In this document: in pieces, positions 36,501 to 49,039 of the stretch | Layout: every line of letters begins with the position of its first letter | How positions within the stretch are numbered: the stretch's first letter is position 1 | Assembly: GCF_026914185.1 (NCBI RefSeq) | Contig: NC_070570.1 | Span: 3,906,001-3,970,000 of the forward strand | Length of the DNA stretch: 64,000 bases | Source of the DNA: Puccinia triticina | Taxonomy: Eukaryota; Basidiomycota; Pucciniomycetes; Pucciniales; Pucciniaceae | Reading direction: 5' to 3' | Program-made: the position numbers and the translations under genes | The notes under the pieces: model-generated | Seen by the model: the letters and a program-made list of their open reading frames with translations, nothing else | What the model was told of the DNA's origin: nothing | The model's database searches: none

Positions 36501-37202
36501 GCTGGCCTTGGAAGTGCTGCTGCTGCCTGAGGTGGACGCTGCTCAACAGATGCATTGGACGTGTGGCTCGCAGGCGGGCTAGTATTGGAAGGCGACGAAC
36601 CCATAAATCCACTCAAGTGGTGGATGAACCAAAAGCGATCTGGAAACACTCATGGGGGTCTCATGCAGATGGCACTCGATATCTTGAGTTGTCCAGGTGA
36701 GTTGGTTTCTTTGTGTCCTTCATTGATACATGCACTGACGGTCTGATATGTCAGCTACATCGGTTGATGTTGAAAGGGCTTTCAGTTTTGGCCGCGATTA
36801 TGTGTCGGCAAAGAGGCACCGGCTCTCAGCGCGATCATTGAGCAGGGGCATGACGGTGGCCTTCTACTCGAGGAATGGATTGATTGAGGATGGCCTCCTG
36901 GCTAAATGGAAGGCTCAAATTCAGCAGGAGAAAAGGTCAAATGCTAAGGAGAAGGGAAGTTCGAAGGACAAGGGAAAAAAAAAGTATTAGTTGTGGATTA
37001 GAAGTGATCAGACGAGAGCAATAAACATATATTTGAGTTATTTTTGTGGCAAGTCTAGGCGGTATACCCGCGGGTACACCGCCAAAGTACCGCCGACACC
37101 CGTCCACAGGTACGATTACGGGTACGGGTATCTATTTTGGCCAAAAAAGGTCGGCGGTACGGGTACCTGTGGCGGGTACCCGGGTCCCGATTGCCATCTT
37201 TA
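33540..37202 (+). mobile_element. Complete hAT DNA transposon
   Basis: 3663 bp. The terminal repeat TAAAGATGGCAA is perfectly inverted at the right end (TTGCCATCTTTA). An exact 8-bp duplication GAAGGAAG lies at 33,532-33,539 and 37,203-37,210. Both diagnose the hAT superfamily. Subterminal regions on both sides are filled with GGGTAC(C) words, the kind of short repeated site hAT transposases bind. A run of about 20 G lies at 33,748-33,768, upstream of the gene. Confidence 0.95.
33845..36990 (+). CDS. hAT transposase with BED finger, about 12 exons, one in-frame stop
   Basis: Start ATG 33,845 (CACCATGT), a basic nuclear-type N-terminus. Predicted exons: 33845-34007, 34081-34201, 34271-34427, 34496-34681, 34743-34964, 35046-35314, 35383-35557, 35621-35793, 35870-36186, 36254-36407, 36483-36696, 36755-36990; the join near 36,407 is least certain. 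Exons 2-3 make a BED-type finger (YPCKICG, then LIKHAANC). Catalytic-region motifs follow: LGVDTWQSPNG, ICGIVSDSAANN, CFAHVLNLIVQ, TRWNSTYTQL and VLHPSFRDEYF. The C-terminal dimerisation block is ATSVDVERAFSFGRDYVSAK. In exon 11 the frame has a TGA at 36,528-36,530 between GLGSAAAA and STDALDVW. It may be a disabling mutation or part of an unrecognised small intron. Everything else looks intact, so loss of activity would be recent. Confidence 0.88.
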
Positions 37203-37849
37203 GAAGGAAGGGATGTGGAGATGTTAGTTTTGCTGAGTTTGTGGATAAGAATTTAGGAGGATTTTTGGACAAAAAAAGGGTGGTGATGTAAAATAGAAAG
37301 GAAGAAGCCACCAAATTCCACTACAAACATGGATGAATTTGGGAAGGCATATATTGATCAATATGGCATATATTGATCAAATTATATTGATCATTTTTTT
37401 TTTTTTTGAAATTTCTCTTTAATTTGTTTCCTTCCTGCCACATCATAACCCTTCTATCATCTCTATTTCCCTTGATTTCCTCCTTTCTTAGTTTTCAACC
37501 ATAGTAAAAGCTTCATTTTGTTGCCAATCAAATAGGTCATTTTTACATACTCATATAAATTATTCCTGAGAAAAAATAGTCTGTAAAGTCAGGCAGGGAG
37601 GGGAAGGGGGGAGGAGGAATGGGGAGGCATGAATTATTGTCACTTGAACCTTGCAAAAGTGTTGAAATCTACTTTCCAAAAAAAAAAAAAAAAAAAAAAA
37701 ACAATCAGTCTCAATATATCATGCTACATCAATTTTGTTCAAATTTAATGGCTTGTATATATGACTCATCATATCCAATATCCTAAATTTCTACTAGGCC
37801 TGAGATTGATTTAATGTTTGTACCAGATTTGAGTAAGGTGTCTTATATC

Positions 37850-40800
37850 ATGGAAGAACTCCCATGGTGCGCTGAGATATAGTGGGAGAAACACCAGGAA
37901 ACTACCAAATCAGTGATATTTGGCAACTGATCACATTGTGGTTGTTACATTTGGAGGTTTTGAGGTCATTCAAGGTACACCAGGATCCGTTGAGGCCATT
38001 TGATAATTTTTGTACCAATATCATGGAAGAACTCCCACGCTGCGCTGAGATAAAGTGGCAGAAACACCAAGAAACTACCAAATTAGTCATATTTGGCAAC
38101 CAATCACATTGTAGCTGCTAAATTTGGGGGTTTTGTGGTCATTGAAGGTACAAAGTGAATCTTTAAGGGCATGTGAAAATTTTGGTACCAATATCATGGA
38201 AGAACTCCCAGGATGCGCTGAGATATATTGAGAGGAACACCAGGAAACTACAAAATTAGTGATATTTGGCAACAGGTCACATTGTAGCTGCCAGAAACAC
38301 CAAGTAACTACCAAATTAGTGATATTAGGCAACTGATCACATTGTGGCTGCTACATTTGAGGGGTTTGTGTCCATTCAAGGTACACATTGAATCTCTGAG
38401 GGCATTGAACATTTTGGTACCAATATCATGTAAGAACTCCCACGCTGCGCTGAGATATAGCGGCAGAAACACCAAGAAACTACCAAATTGGTGATATTTG
38501 GCAACTGATCACATTGTGGCTGCTACATTTGAGGGGTTTGTGGTCATTCAAGGTACAAAATGAATCTCTGAGGGCATGTGAACATTTTGATACCAATATC
38601 ATGTAAGAACTCCCACGCTGCGCTGAGATATAGTGGCAGAAACACTAAGAAACTACCAAATTAGTGATATTTGGCAACTGATCACATTGTGGCTGCTACA
38701 TTTGGGGGGTTTGTGGTCATTCAAGGTACACAATGAATCTCTGAGGGCATGTGAATATTTTGGTACCAATATCATGGAAGAACTCTCAGGATGCGCTGAG
38801 ATATATTGGGAGGAACACCAGGAAACTACAAAATTGGTGATATTTGGCAACAGATCACATTGTGGCTGCTACATTTGGGGGTTTTGTGGTCATTCAAGGT
38901 ACAAATTGAGACTTTGAGGGCATTTGAACATTTTGATACCAATATCATGGAGGAACTCCCACGCTGCGCTGAGATATAGTGGCAGAAACTCCAAGAAACT
39001 ACCAAATTAGTGATATTTGGCAACTGATCACATTCTGGCATCTACATTTGGCAGGTTTGTGGTCATTCAAGGTACACAATGAATCTCTGAGGGCATGTGA
39101 ATATCTTGGTACCAATATCATGGAAGAACTCCCAGGATGTGCTGAGATATATTGGGAGGAATACCAGGAAACTACAAAATTAGTGATATTTGGCAACAGA
39201 TCACATTGTGGCTGCTACATTTGGGGGGTTTGTGGTCATTCAAGGTACACAATGAATCTCGGAGGGCATGTGAAAATTTTGGTACCAATATCATGGAAGA
39301 ACTCCCACGCTGCGCTGAGATATAGTGGCAGAAACACACAGAAACTACCAAATTGGTGATATTTGGCAACTACATTGTGGCTGCTACATCTGGGGGTTTT
39401 GTGGTCATTCAAGGTACACCATGAATCTTTGAGGGCATGTGAAAATTTCATTACCAATATCATGGAAGAAATCCCACACTGCACTGAGATATAGTGGAAG
39501 AAACACCAACAAACTACCAAATAAGTCATATTTGGCAACTGATCACATTGTGGCTGCTACATTTGGGGGTTTTGTGGTCATTCAAGGTACACAATGAATC
39601 TTTGACCGCATTTGATCATTTTGGTACCAATATCATGGAAGAACTCCCACGCTGCGCTGAGATATAGTGGCAGAAACACCAAGAAACCACCAAATTAGTC
39701 ATATTTGGCAACTGATGACATTGTGGCTGCTACATTTGGAGGTTTTGAGGTCATTAAAGGTACACAATGAATCTTTGAGGGAATGTGAACATTTTGGTAC
39801 CAATATCATGGAAGAATTCCCACGCTGCGCTGAGATATAGTGTCCAAAACACCAAGAAACTACCAAATTAGTCATATTTGCCAACTGATCACATTGTGGC
39901 TGCTACATTTGGGGGTTTTGTGGTCATTCAACGTACACCATGATTCTTCGAGGGCATGTGAAAATTTTATTACCAATATCATGGAAGAAATCTCACGCTG
40001 CACTGAGATATAGTGGGAGAAACACCAAGAAACTACCAAATTAGTGATATTTGGCAACTGACCACATTGTGGCTGCTACATTTGGGGGTTTTGTGGTCAT
40101 TCAAGGTACACAAAGAATCTTCGACCGCATTTCATAATTTTGATACCAATATCATGGAAGAAATCCCACACTGCCCTGAGATTTAGTGGCAGAAACACCA
40201 AAGAAATACCAAATTAGTGATATTTGGCAACTGATCACATGGTGGCTGCTACATTTGTGGGTTTTGTGGTCATTCAAGGCATACAATGAATCTTTGAGGG
40301 AATGTGAACATTTTGGTACCAATATCATGGAAGAGTTCCCACGCTGCGCTGAGATATAGTGGCCAAAACACCAAGAAAGTTAAACTACCAAATTAGTCAT
40401 ATTTGGCAACTGATCACATTGTGGCTGCTACATTTGGTGGTTTTGTGGTCATTCAACGTACACCATGAATCTTTGAGGGCATGTGAACATTTTATTACCA
40501 ATATCATGGAAGAAATCTCACGCTGCACTGAGATATAGTGGCAGAAACACCAAGAAACCAACAAATTAGTCATATTTGCCAACTGATCACATTGTGGCTG
40601 CTACATTTGGACGTTTTGAGGTCATTCAAGGTACACCATGATCCCTTGAGGCCATTCAATCATTTTTGTACCAATATCATGGAAGAACTCCCATGCTGCG
40701 CTGAGATATAGTGGCGGAAACACCAAGAAACTACCAAATTAGTCATATTTGGCAACTGATCACATTGTGGCTGCTACATTTGGAGGTTTTGAGGTCATTT

Positions 40801-41036
40801 AAGGTACACAATTAATATTCGAGGGCATGTGAAAATTTTGGTACCAATATCATGGAAGAACTACCACGCTGCGCTGAGATATAGTGGGAGAAACACCAGG
40901 AAACTACCAAATTAGTGATAGTTGGCAACCGGTCACATTGTAGCTGCTACATTCGGAGGTTTTGTGGTCATTCAAGTCACACAACAAATCTGTGAGGGCA
41001 TTGGATAATTCTGGTACCAATATCATGGAAGAACTC
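37850..41036 (+). repeat. 173-bp satellite, left arm, about 18 copies
   Basis: The monomer begins around ATCATGGAAGAACTCCCACG and ends TTTTGGTACCAAT. Counted on one monomer, the period is 173. Copies differ by a few substitutions; a few are shortened or fused (near 38,240-38,300). Because 173 is not a multiple of three, the roughly 65-residue ORF seen in many monomers does not run on from one to the next, so it is not a repetitive protein. Confidence 0.93.
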
Positions 41037-41286
41037 CTGGATTAATCCTCAAACTTGCAATGTCTTTTTTTCAGCAAGAAAAGAATGGTGTGTGTCGCCT
41101 TGATGTTATCAGAAGTCTTCCATAAATTTCCAAATCTACTTTATTTCAAAAATGGATAATCATTGACCCCTCACCTCTCTCATGATACCATCCTTCAAGA
41201 ATTTTCAAAGATATTCCATATCATCTTTGATATGCTGCATGCATACAAGGCCTTTTGAAACTAATTTGCCATGGAAATGATCAAAT

Positions 41287-44200
41287 GCCCTCAAAGACTC
41301 ATTTTTTACCTTGAATGACCATGAAAACCCCAAATGTAGCAGCTACAATGTGATCTGTTGCCAAATATCACTAATTTGGTAGTTTCCTGGTGTTTCTCCC
41401 ACTATATCTCAGCGCAGCGTGGGAGTTCTTCCATGATATTGGTACAAAAATGATCTGATGTCCCTAAAGATTCATTGTGTACCTTGAATGACCACATAAA
41501 CCCCAAATATAGCAGCCACAATGTGATCCGTTGCCAAATATGACTAATTTGGTAGTTTCTTGGTGTTTCTGCAACTACATCTCAGCCCCCCGTGGGATTT
41601 CTTCTATGATATTGGCACCAAAATGTTTAAATGCCCTCAAAGATTCAATCTGTACCTTCAATAACCACAAAAACCCCAAATGTAGCAGCTACAATGTGAT
41701 TGGTTGCCAAATACCACTAATTTGATAGTTTCTTGGTGTTTCTGCCACTATATCTCAGCACAGCGTGGGAGTTCTTCCATTATATTGGTACTGAAATGAT
41801 CAAATGGCCTCAAAGGATCATGGTGTACATTGAATGACCTCAAAACCTCCAAATGTAGCAGCCACAATGTGATCAGTTGCCAAATATGACTAATTTGGTA
41901 GTTTCTTGGTGTTTCTGCCACTATATCTCAGCGCAGCGTGGGAGTTCTTCCATGATATTGGTATAAAAATGTTGACATGCCCTCAAAGACCCATTGTGTA
42001 CCTTGTATGACCACAAAAACCCCAAATGTAGTAGCCACAATGTGATCAGTTGCCAAATATCACTAATTTGGTAGTTTCTTGGTGTTTCTGCCACTACATC
42101 TCAGTCCAGCATGGGAGTTCTTCCATGATATTGGAACAAAAATGATCAAATGGCCTCAAGGGATCATGGTGTACCTTGAGTGACCTCAAAACGGCCAAAT
42201 GTAGCATCACAAAGTGATCAGTTGCCAAATGTCACTAATTTGGTAGTTTCTTGGTGTTTCGGCCACTATATCTCAGCGCAGCATGGGAGTTCTTCCATGA
42301 TATTGGTACAAAAATGATCAAATGGCCTCAAGGGATCATGGTGTACATTGAATGACCTCAAAAAGGCCAAATGTAGCACCACAATGTGATCAGTTGCCAA
42401 ATATCACTAATTTGGTAGTTTCATGGTGTTTCCGCCACTATATCTCAGCGCAGCGTGGGGGTTCTTCCATGATATTGGTACCAAAATGTTCACATGCCCT
42501 CAAACATTCATTGTCTGCCTTGAATGACCACAAAACACCCAAATGTAGCAGCCACCATTTGATCAGTTGCCAAATCCAAGTTTATTGAAGACACAGATTT
42601 CCCAGAACCCTAAAAAAAAAAATCAAGGGTTCCCCCTGGAAACACACAAAATAGAAGAAAAAAAAATCTAGGGTTTCCCCATTGTACAAAAAACCAATTC
42701 AAAATCCACAAATTTTCCTCAATCAATATGAATCAAAAAAAAAAAAAAAATAGCACTGTAAATTGTCAACCTAGCCTTCCAACATCAGCTGTGCTGTGCA
42801 CCCAGGCTCAACCTCCAGCCCGCGTCAAGCGCGCGGGTCAAAAAGGTTGGACGTGAAGGCCCCCGGCCTGCAGCAAAGGCTGCAGACCCGTGGGGGGCCC
42901 ACTCTTTGCCCCTCAGACTGCGCACGCGCAACAGCGGAGGGGTTGAGGGCAAAGGTTAGCTGGAAGTGCAGCATCCTCGACTGCCCTGGGGGGATGATGA
43001 ACCACCAATTGAAGCTATTTATACCCTTGCCCCAGCTCTGTCTGGCCACGAATTGTCCATCCATTACTCGCAGCGCCGTGGAAATACATTGAAGCCACGG
43101 TACCCTAGCCACATGGCGACCACTACGCGATTTCATTTGATCCCGTTGCCTTGCCAATCCGGCCCCCAACACGCCTTCCTTCCCACCCAATGAGGGAGTT
43201 GCCACCGAGTCAGGAAACTCAGGGCAGATGTCGACGTCATAACTCTATTGCGTACTCGTAAGTCCCTTCCCAAATGATCTATCCAGGCCCAAATATTTAC
43301 AGCTTGGTATGTATTTGTAACCAGTCCAATATTCCCTGGCTTTCTGGCAGGGGCTCGCCGTACCATGCTGGCATCGCCTCTGCCTTCGTCTTGATGAGGC
43401 CCTCACGGCCATTCGTTTTATCTTGGCATGGTAGGTGACCGGACTGCAAGGGGAGGTCCCCAAGGTCCAAGCACGCAAGCATACTGAGCTGGGCCAGAGC
43501 GGGGGGTCCACCGTGTTTCATTTGAGAGAAGATTACAGGAGCAGTGGCGAACAATCATGAAATCAGCGCTGCGCAGTTTTCACGATTTTCCAGACAGAAT
43601 TCTCCCAGTGGATGCTTCTCCACAACGCAAACGTGGATCAGTTTATTGAGGAATATAAGTTCTTCACCGTTTTTGGATGTAATTTTATTGCAAGGCAGAA
43701 TGCCTACAGGTCAAGGAAGATGTTGTCTTGGTGGTCGGCAACTCGGCATTCAGAGAAAATGCAACAGTCACATCTTACAATTTAATCTAGAGTCTCAATG
43801 AATTGGTCATCAGACCAAGGACGCCTCGGAAGCTAGGCCCCTGCTCCAATTTTATCAACAGCCATTAGCCGGAGCGGCAAGACACACGACGAGACCGGAA
43901 TATCCAAGTCCCGATAAGACGAGCCAGTTCGGAAGGACATAGGCCCACCTCCAAGGGGCAGCAATTGCGTTCCAAGCCGGGTCACGCCGGTGGGATCCTA
44001 AGATGGTCACAGCGCGTCCGGCGGCAGTTTAAGAAGAGCACTAATGACGGAGCGCAACTCAACTGAAATTGAGCGTTTCCAAGCCGGCTACAAATGGCAA
44101 TTCTCCACCTTCCGCCACTGCCCCCGCTCCCGCAGCCGCCGCCCCACCCACCTCTAAAGTGATACTTCTCCATTGTCTCCCATTCTGTCGTCCTTCTGGA

Positions 44201-46826
44201 AGGAAGGCAGTTTGTTTGCTGCGCTTTCTAAGACTGCCGCCGCCAATGCGACTGCTACCCCTGCATACATCAGGACCTCAATCTTTGGGAAAGGAAGAAC
44301 AATCTACCAAATCCATGGACCAGCAACCCATGACTATCTTGCAACAAGTCAAAGGACTTGAAATCAAAGACAAGTGAAAAAATGATGGCCACTTGATTAA
44401 GGTCTTGCATGTCTTGACCAGCTGACTTGAAAACCAGCCAATCCCAAGAAGACAAAACAAGGTATTGGGAGAGGGGGAAATCCTCAAAAAGAGACCCCAG
44501 GAAGCATTTTGAAACCTAAACATATATCATTGTCGCAGCAGCGCGCAGAGATCATTTTGTTATCCAAGCCTGTTTTTTTGCCCCTTGATTTTCTTGAGTT
44601 ATTTATTTGTGAAAGGATATCAAGAAGGCACTAGAAGTAGACCAATTCAAAGTAAAAATGTCTACAGCTTGTATTCTCTTTTCTTTCTTTCAGTTTTTCT
44701 GCTTGGTTTCTTTTTTCTTTTTGCTCATGATGACTAAACATAAGACAAGAGTGATTTCTATTCCTTTGATAATGCCCCTTTTCTCCTTCTTTGGTCTCCT
44801 ATGATTTTCCGCTTCCTCTCTCTCTGTGTCGTGCCTTTTGCCTCATCTCTTTACTCTTTCATTCTTTTGTATACTATTAATCCTCTGAAGGTATTATTAT
44901 TTGGGTAGTTTTAAGATTCAACAGGTAATTCACAAAAAGAACTTACTGTTGAATGATATATAAAATGACAAGCTCAACTGACTTTGAAATTTGAGTTGGA
45001 GATGCAGCAAGCATAGAGGATAAATATCACTAATTTGGTAGTTTCTTGGTGTTTCTGCCACTAAATCTCAGTGCAGCGTGGGATTTCTTCCATGATATTG
45101 GTACCAGAATGATCACATGCCCTCAAAAATTCACGGTGTACCTTGAATGACCACAAAACCCCCAAATGGAGCAGCCACAATGTGATCAGTTGCCAAATAT
45201 CACTACTTTGGTAGTTTCTTGGTGTTTCTGCCACTATATCTCAGCGCAACATGGGATTTCTTCCATGATATTGGTACCAAAATGTTCACATGCCCTCAGA
45301 GATTCATTGTGTACCTTGAATGACCTCATAACGTCCAAATGTAGCAGCCACAATGTGATCAGTTGCCAAATATGACTAATTTGGTAGTTTCTTGGTGTTT
45401 CTGCCACTATATCTCAGCGCAGCGTGGGAGTTCTTCCATGATATTGGTATCAAAATGTTCACATGCCCTCAGAGATTCATTGTGTACCTTGAATGACCAC
45501 AACCCCCCAAATGTAGCAGCCACAATGTGATCAGTTGCCAAGTATCACTAATTTGGTAGTTTCTTGGTGTTTCTGCCACTATATCTCAGCGCAGCATGGG
45601 AGTTCTTCCATGATATTGGTACAAAATTGATCAAATGGCCTCAAGGGATCATGTTGTACCTTGAATGACCTCAAAACGGCCAAATGTAGCAGCCACAATG
45701 TGATCAGTTGCGAAATATCACTAATTTGGTAGTTTCCTGGTGTTTCTCCCACTATATCCCAGTGCAGCGTGGGATTTCTTCCATGATATTGGTAATAAAA
45801 TGTTCACATGCCCTCAAAGATTCATGGTGTACCTTGAATGACCACAAAACCCCCAAATGTAGCAGCCACAATGTGATCAGTTGCCAAATATCAATAATTT
45901 GGTAGTTTCTTGGTGTTTCTGCCGCTATATCTCAATGCAGCATGGGAGTTCTTCCATGATATTGGTACAAAAATGATCAAATGGCCTCAAGGAATCATGG
46001 TGTACCTTGAATGACCTCAAAACGTCCAAACGTAGCAGCTACAATGTGATCAGTTGCAAAATATCACTAATTTGGTAGTTTCCTGGTGTTTCTCCCACTA
46101 TATCTCAGCGCAGCGTGGGAGTTCTTCCATGATATTTGTACCAAAATATTCGAATGCCCTCAAAGAGTCATTGAGTACCTTGAATGACCACAAAACCCCC
46201 AAATGTAGCAGCCACAATGTGATCAGTTGCCAAATATCAATAATTTGGTAGTTTCTTGGTGTTTCTGCCGCTATATCTCAGTGCAGCATGGGAGTTCTTC
46301 CATGATATTGGTACAAAAATGATCAAATGACCTCAAGAGATCATGGTGTACCTTGAATGACCTCAAAACCTCCAAATGTAGCAGCCACAATGTCATCAGT
46401 TGCCAAATATGACTAATTTGGTGGTTTCTTGGTGTTTCTGCCACTATATCTCAGCGCAGCGTGTGAGTTCTTCCATGATATTGGTACCAAAATGTTCACA
46501 TGCCCTCAAAGATTCATTGTGTACCTTGAATGACCACAAAACCCCCAAATTTAGCAGCTACAATGTGATCGGTTGCCAAATATCACTAATTTGGTAGTTT
46601 CTTGGTGTTTCTGCCAAGATATCTCAGCGCAGCGTGGGAGTTTGTCCATAATATTGGTACAACAATGATCAAATTCCCTCAACGGATCATGGTGTACCTT
46701 GAATGACCTCAAAACCTCCAAATGTAACAACCACAATGTGATCAGTTGCCAAATATCACTGATTTGGTAGTTTCCTGGTGTTTCTCCCACTATATCTCAG
46801 TGCAGCGTGGGAGTTCTTCCATGATG
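41287..46826 (-). repeat. 173-bp satellite, right arm, about 18 copies, interrupted
   Basis: Same monomer in reverse orientation (ATTTGGTAGTTTCTTGGTG...). About 7.5 copies lie before and 10.5 after the insertion at 42,576-45,021, so the arm has roughly as many copies as the left one. The last monomer ends in TTCCATGATGTAAGACACC, the inverse of the left arm's first. Confidence 0.92.
42576..45021. other. 2.4-kb insertion of unknown origin in the right satellite arm
   Basis: It breaks a monomer between GTTGCCAAAT and AAATATCACT, with AAAT on both sides as a possible 4-bp duplication. The part 42,780-44,180 is richer in GC than the arms and has short ORFs on both strands that I cannot assign. 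The part from about 44,400 is T-rich. No terminal repeats, poly-A tail or domain were recognised. Confidence 0.6.
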
Positions 46827-47429
46827 TAAGACACCTTACTCAAATCTGGTACAAACATTAAATCAATCTCAGGCCTAGTAGAAATTTAAGATATTGGATA
46901 CAATGAGTCATATATACAAGCCATTACATTTGAACAAAATTGATGTAGCATGATATATTGAGACTGATTGTTTTTTTTTTTTTTTTTTGGAAAGTAGATT
47001 TCAACACTTCTGCAAGGCTCAAGTGACAATAATTCATGCCTCCCCATTCCTCCTCCCCCCTTCCCCTCCCTGCTTGACTTAACAGACTATTTTTTCTCAG
47101 GAATAATTCATATTAGTATGTAAAAATGACCTATTTGATCTGGCAACAAAATGAAGCTTTTACTATGGTTGAAAACTAAGAAAGGAGGAAATCAAGAGAG
47201 AGATGATAGAAGGGTTATGATGTTGCAGGAAGGAAACAAATTAAAGAGAAATTTCAAAAAAAAAAAAAAATGATCAATATAATTTGATCAATATATGCCA
47301 TATTGATCAATATATGCCTTCCCAAATTCATCCATGTTTGTAGTGTTCAAGGTTTGTAGCAGAATTTCTGACTTTATTTTCAGCTATGTCACCACCTTTT
47401 CTCCATTCATCCAAAACCAACAATTGGTA

Positions 47430-47933
47430 GGTAAGGTACGGTTATTGGTAACATACCAATATGTAACAATTTTTGCTTGTTACCGTTACCGTTAACCATA
47501 ATGGAAGTGTGTTACAATATTGCACACCCAAGAAGTTTGATTGTTGAGATCTGTTACGATATCTGCCTCCACGGAGGGGCAGATATCGGATTATCTATTA
47601 GCTAGACTCTAGAGGGGTCCATTTGCCCCTCTTTATCTTGTTAACCGGCGGTTAACGCGTTACGCTACTAGTCACACAAGTAACACACCAAAAAAATCAG
47701 GTCCGTTACAATACAGGCCCGTGGTTAAAATTGCTTGCTACTAGTAATGCTAACGCCTGAGCGCAGTAACGGCAAGTGTTACACTACACAGATAACAGTG
47801 GTTATTCCATATTAAAATCTACTGAACTTACACATTTGGGATGCTCCCCCTTGGAAGTGATTCACATTGCATGAATCTTACTGAAAGGTGCATGAGGGTG
47901 CATGAGCGCTTAAGCAGTCAATTTTGGTCAATG
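47430..47933. other. Palindrome-rich non-coding DNA
   Basis: Dense with GTTAC/GTAAC and GTTAACCGGCGGTTAAC-type palindromes, in the style of the MITE in the element A LTR. No clean ends were found. A short hairpin on CTCCACGGAGGGGCAG lies near 47,570. No coding signal. Confidence 0.4.
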
Positions 47934-47936
47934 TAA

Positions 47937-49036
47937 GAGCATCCACCACCGTCTCTGTAAACCTGCTCGGTAAGGCATATTTACCGAGTATGCAAGCCAT
48001 TTTCTACCCCCGTGCCCTCTTTAGGGCTCTTTAGCTAAAAAGCTGTTTGGCAAATCTTTAAGGCTTGCTAGATTTACCAACGGCTACAGAGTCTCTGTAA
48101 GGAAGATTTTGCAGAGCCTACATAGCCTACATAGCTACATATGTATAACCCTCGCCCTCCCTCACCCCCCTCTCAATACTAGGATGACCTGTCATTGATA
48201 GACCAAGATGTACAAAACAACCATCCATCACGGTCATTGATAGACCGGTCATACCATAACTGTTGTTGATACGATGACCGGTCATCAATAGACCGGTCGG
48301 TTATTGATACAATGACCGGTCATCAATAGACCGGTCGGTCATTGATACAATGACCCAGACCAACTGGTCATTGATAGACCGGGTATCAATAGGATGCCCG
48401 GTCATTGATAGACCGGGCATCCATACAATAACCGGTCATCAATATGATGACCGGTCATTGATAGACCGGGCATCAATACGATGACCGGTCATTGATAGAC
48501 CGGGCATCAAAACAAATATTACGATGACCGGTCAGTGATAGACCGGGCATCAATACGATGACTGGTCATTGATAGACCAGTCATACATAGACATTACTAG
48601 GATGACCAGTCATCAATAGGATGACCGGTCATTGATGTGACCTATATGTAAGATGACCGGTCATCAATGTGACCAATAGGATGACCGGTCATTGATGTGA
48701 CCAATAGGATGACCGGTCATCGATGTGACTGATAGGATGACCGGTCATTGATGTGATCAATAGGATGACCGGTCATCGATGTGACCAACATTCTTCCTCC
48801 TCAAGGTCCCAGAGGTAATGAAAAAGGTGGTTGTTGGGATCCATTTTTGAGGGAAGTGTTATGTTACCGAGGGGTGCGGATGGGGATGAGGGTGGTGGCG
48901 GGCTCGGTATGTAAATATGTGTTAGCTATTGAGCCAATACCGGCTGGCGAGGGTGGAATATTTCTTTAGGTAAGCTACCAAGCCTCGCGGGACTCGCTGG
49001 CTACCTAAAGATTTACCTAGACGGTGGTGGATGCTC
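47937..49036. mobile_element. PIF/Harbinger-like non-autonomous element
   Basis: 1100 bp. The 18-bp terminal repeat GAGCATCCACCACCGTCT is perfectly inverted at the right end and flanked by TAA (47,934-47,936 and 49,037-49,039). A 3-bp TWA duplication is the mark of PIF/Harbinger elements. No transposase ORF is present; more than half of the interior is a minisatellite. The ORF at 48,781-48,969 has no recognisable domain. Confidence 0.8.
48190..48785. repeat. Minisatellite of the palindrome ATGACCGGTCAT
   Basis: Many copies of ATGACCGGTCAT (its own reverse complement), separated by CAATAGACCGG, TGATAGACCGGGCATC or TGATGTGACCAATAGG spacers. Spacing is irregular, about 25-45 bp. Unlike a CRISPR, the spacers are themselves variants of the repeat. 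Confidence 0.85.
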
Positions 49037-49039
49037 TAA

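Larger units (their letters stand above)
37321..47346. mobile_element. 10-kb foldback element: palindrome with satellite arms
   Basis: The left end ACTACAAACATGGATGAATTTGG reappears inverted at the right end. About 525 bp of outer sequence is shared (including an A-run at 37,678 and a T-run at 46,970), then come opposite-facing arrays of a 173-bp repeat and a central loop of about 250 bp (41,037-41,286). Weaker inverted similarity continues outside, to about 37,255 and 47,425. No transposase and no clear target duplication were found. The plan recalls Drosophila Foldback elements, whose inverted repeats also consist of tandem repeats; that is an analogy, not homology. Confidence 0.85.

Noticed and set aside
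42796..43554. Several overlapping ORFs on both strands in the 2.4-kb insertion
   Set aside because: No motif or splice support; overlapping open frames on both strands are expected in this GC-richer stretch.
37850..46826. Many ORFs of about 65 codons with near-identical sequence (..NLVVSWCF..)
   Set aside because: They are one frame of the 173-bp satellite. The period is not a multiple of three and the ORFs are too short and numerous to be genes.
48190..48785. CRISPR-like array of a palindromic repeat
   Set aside because: Spacers are variants of the repeat and irregular in length, the context is eukaryotic, and the array lies inside a PIF-like transposon.
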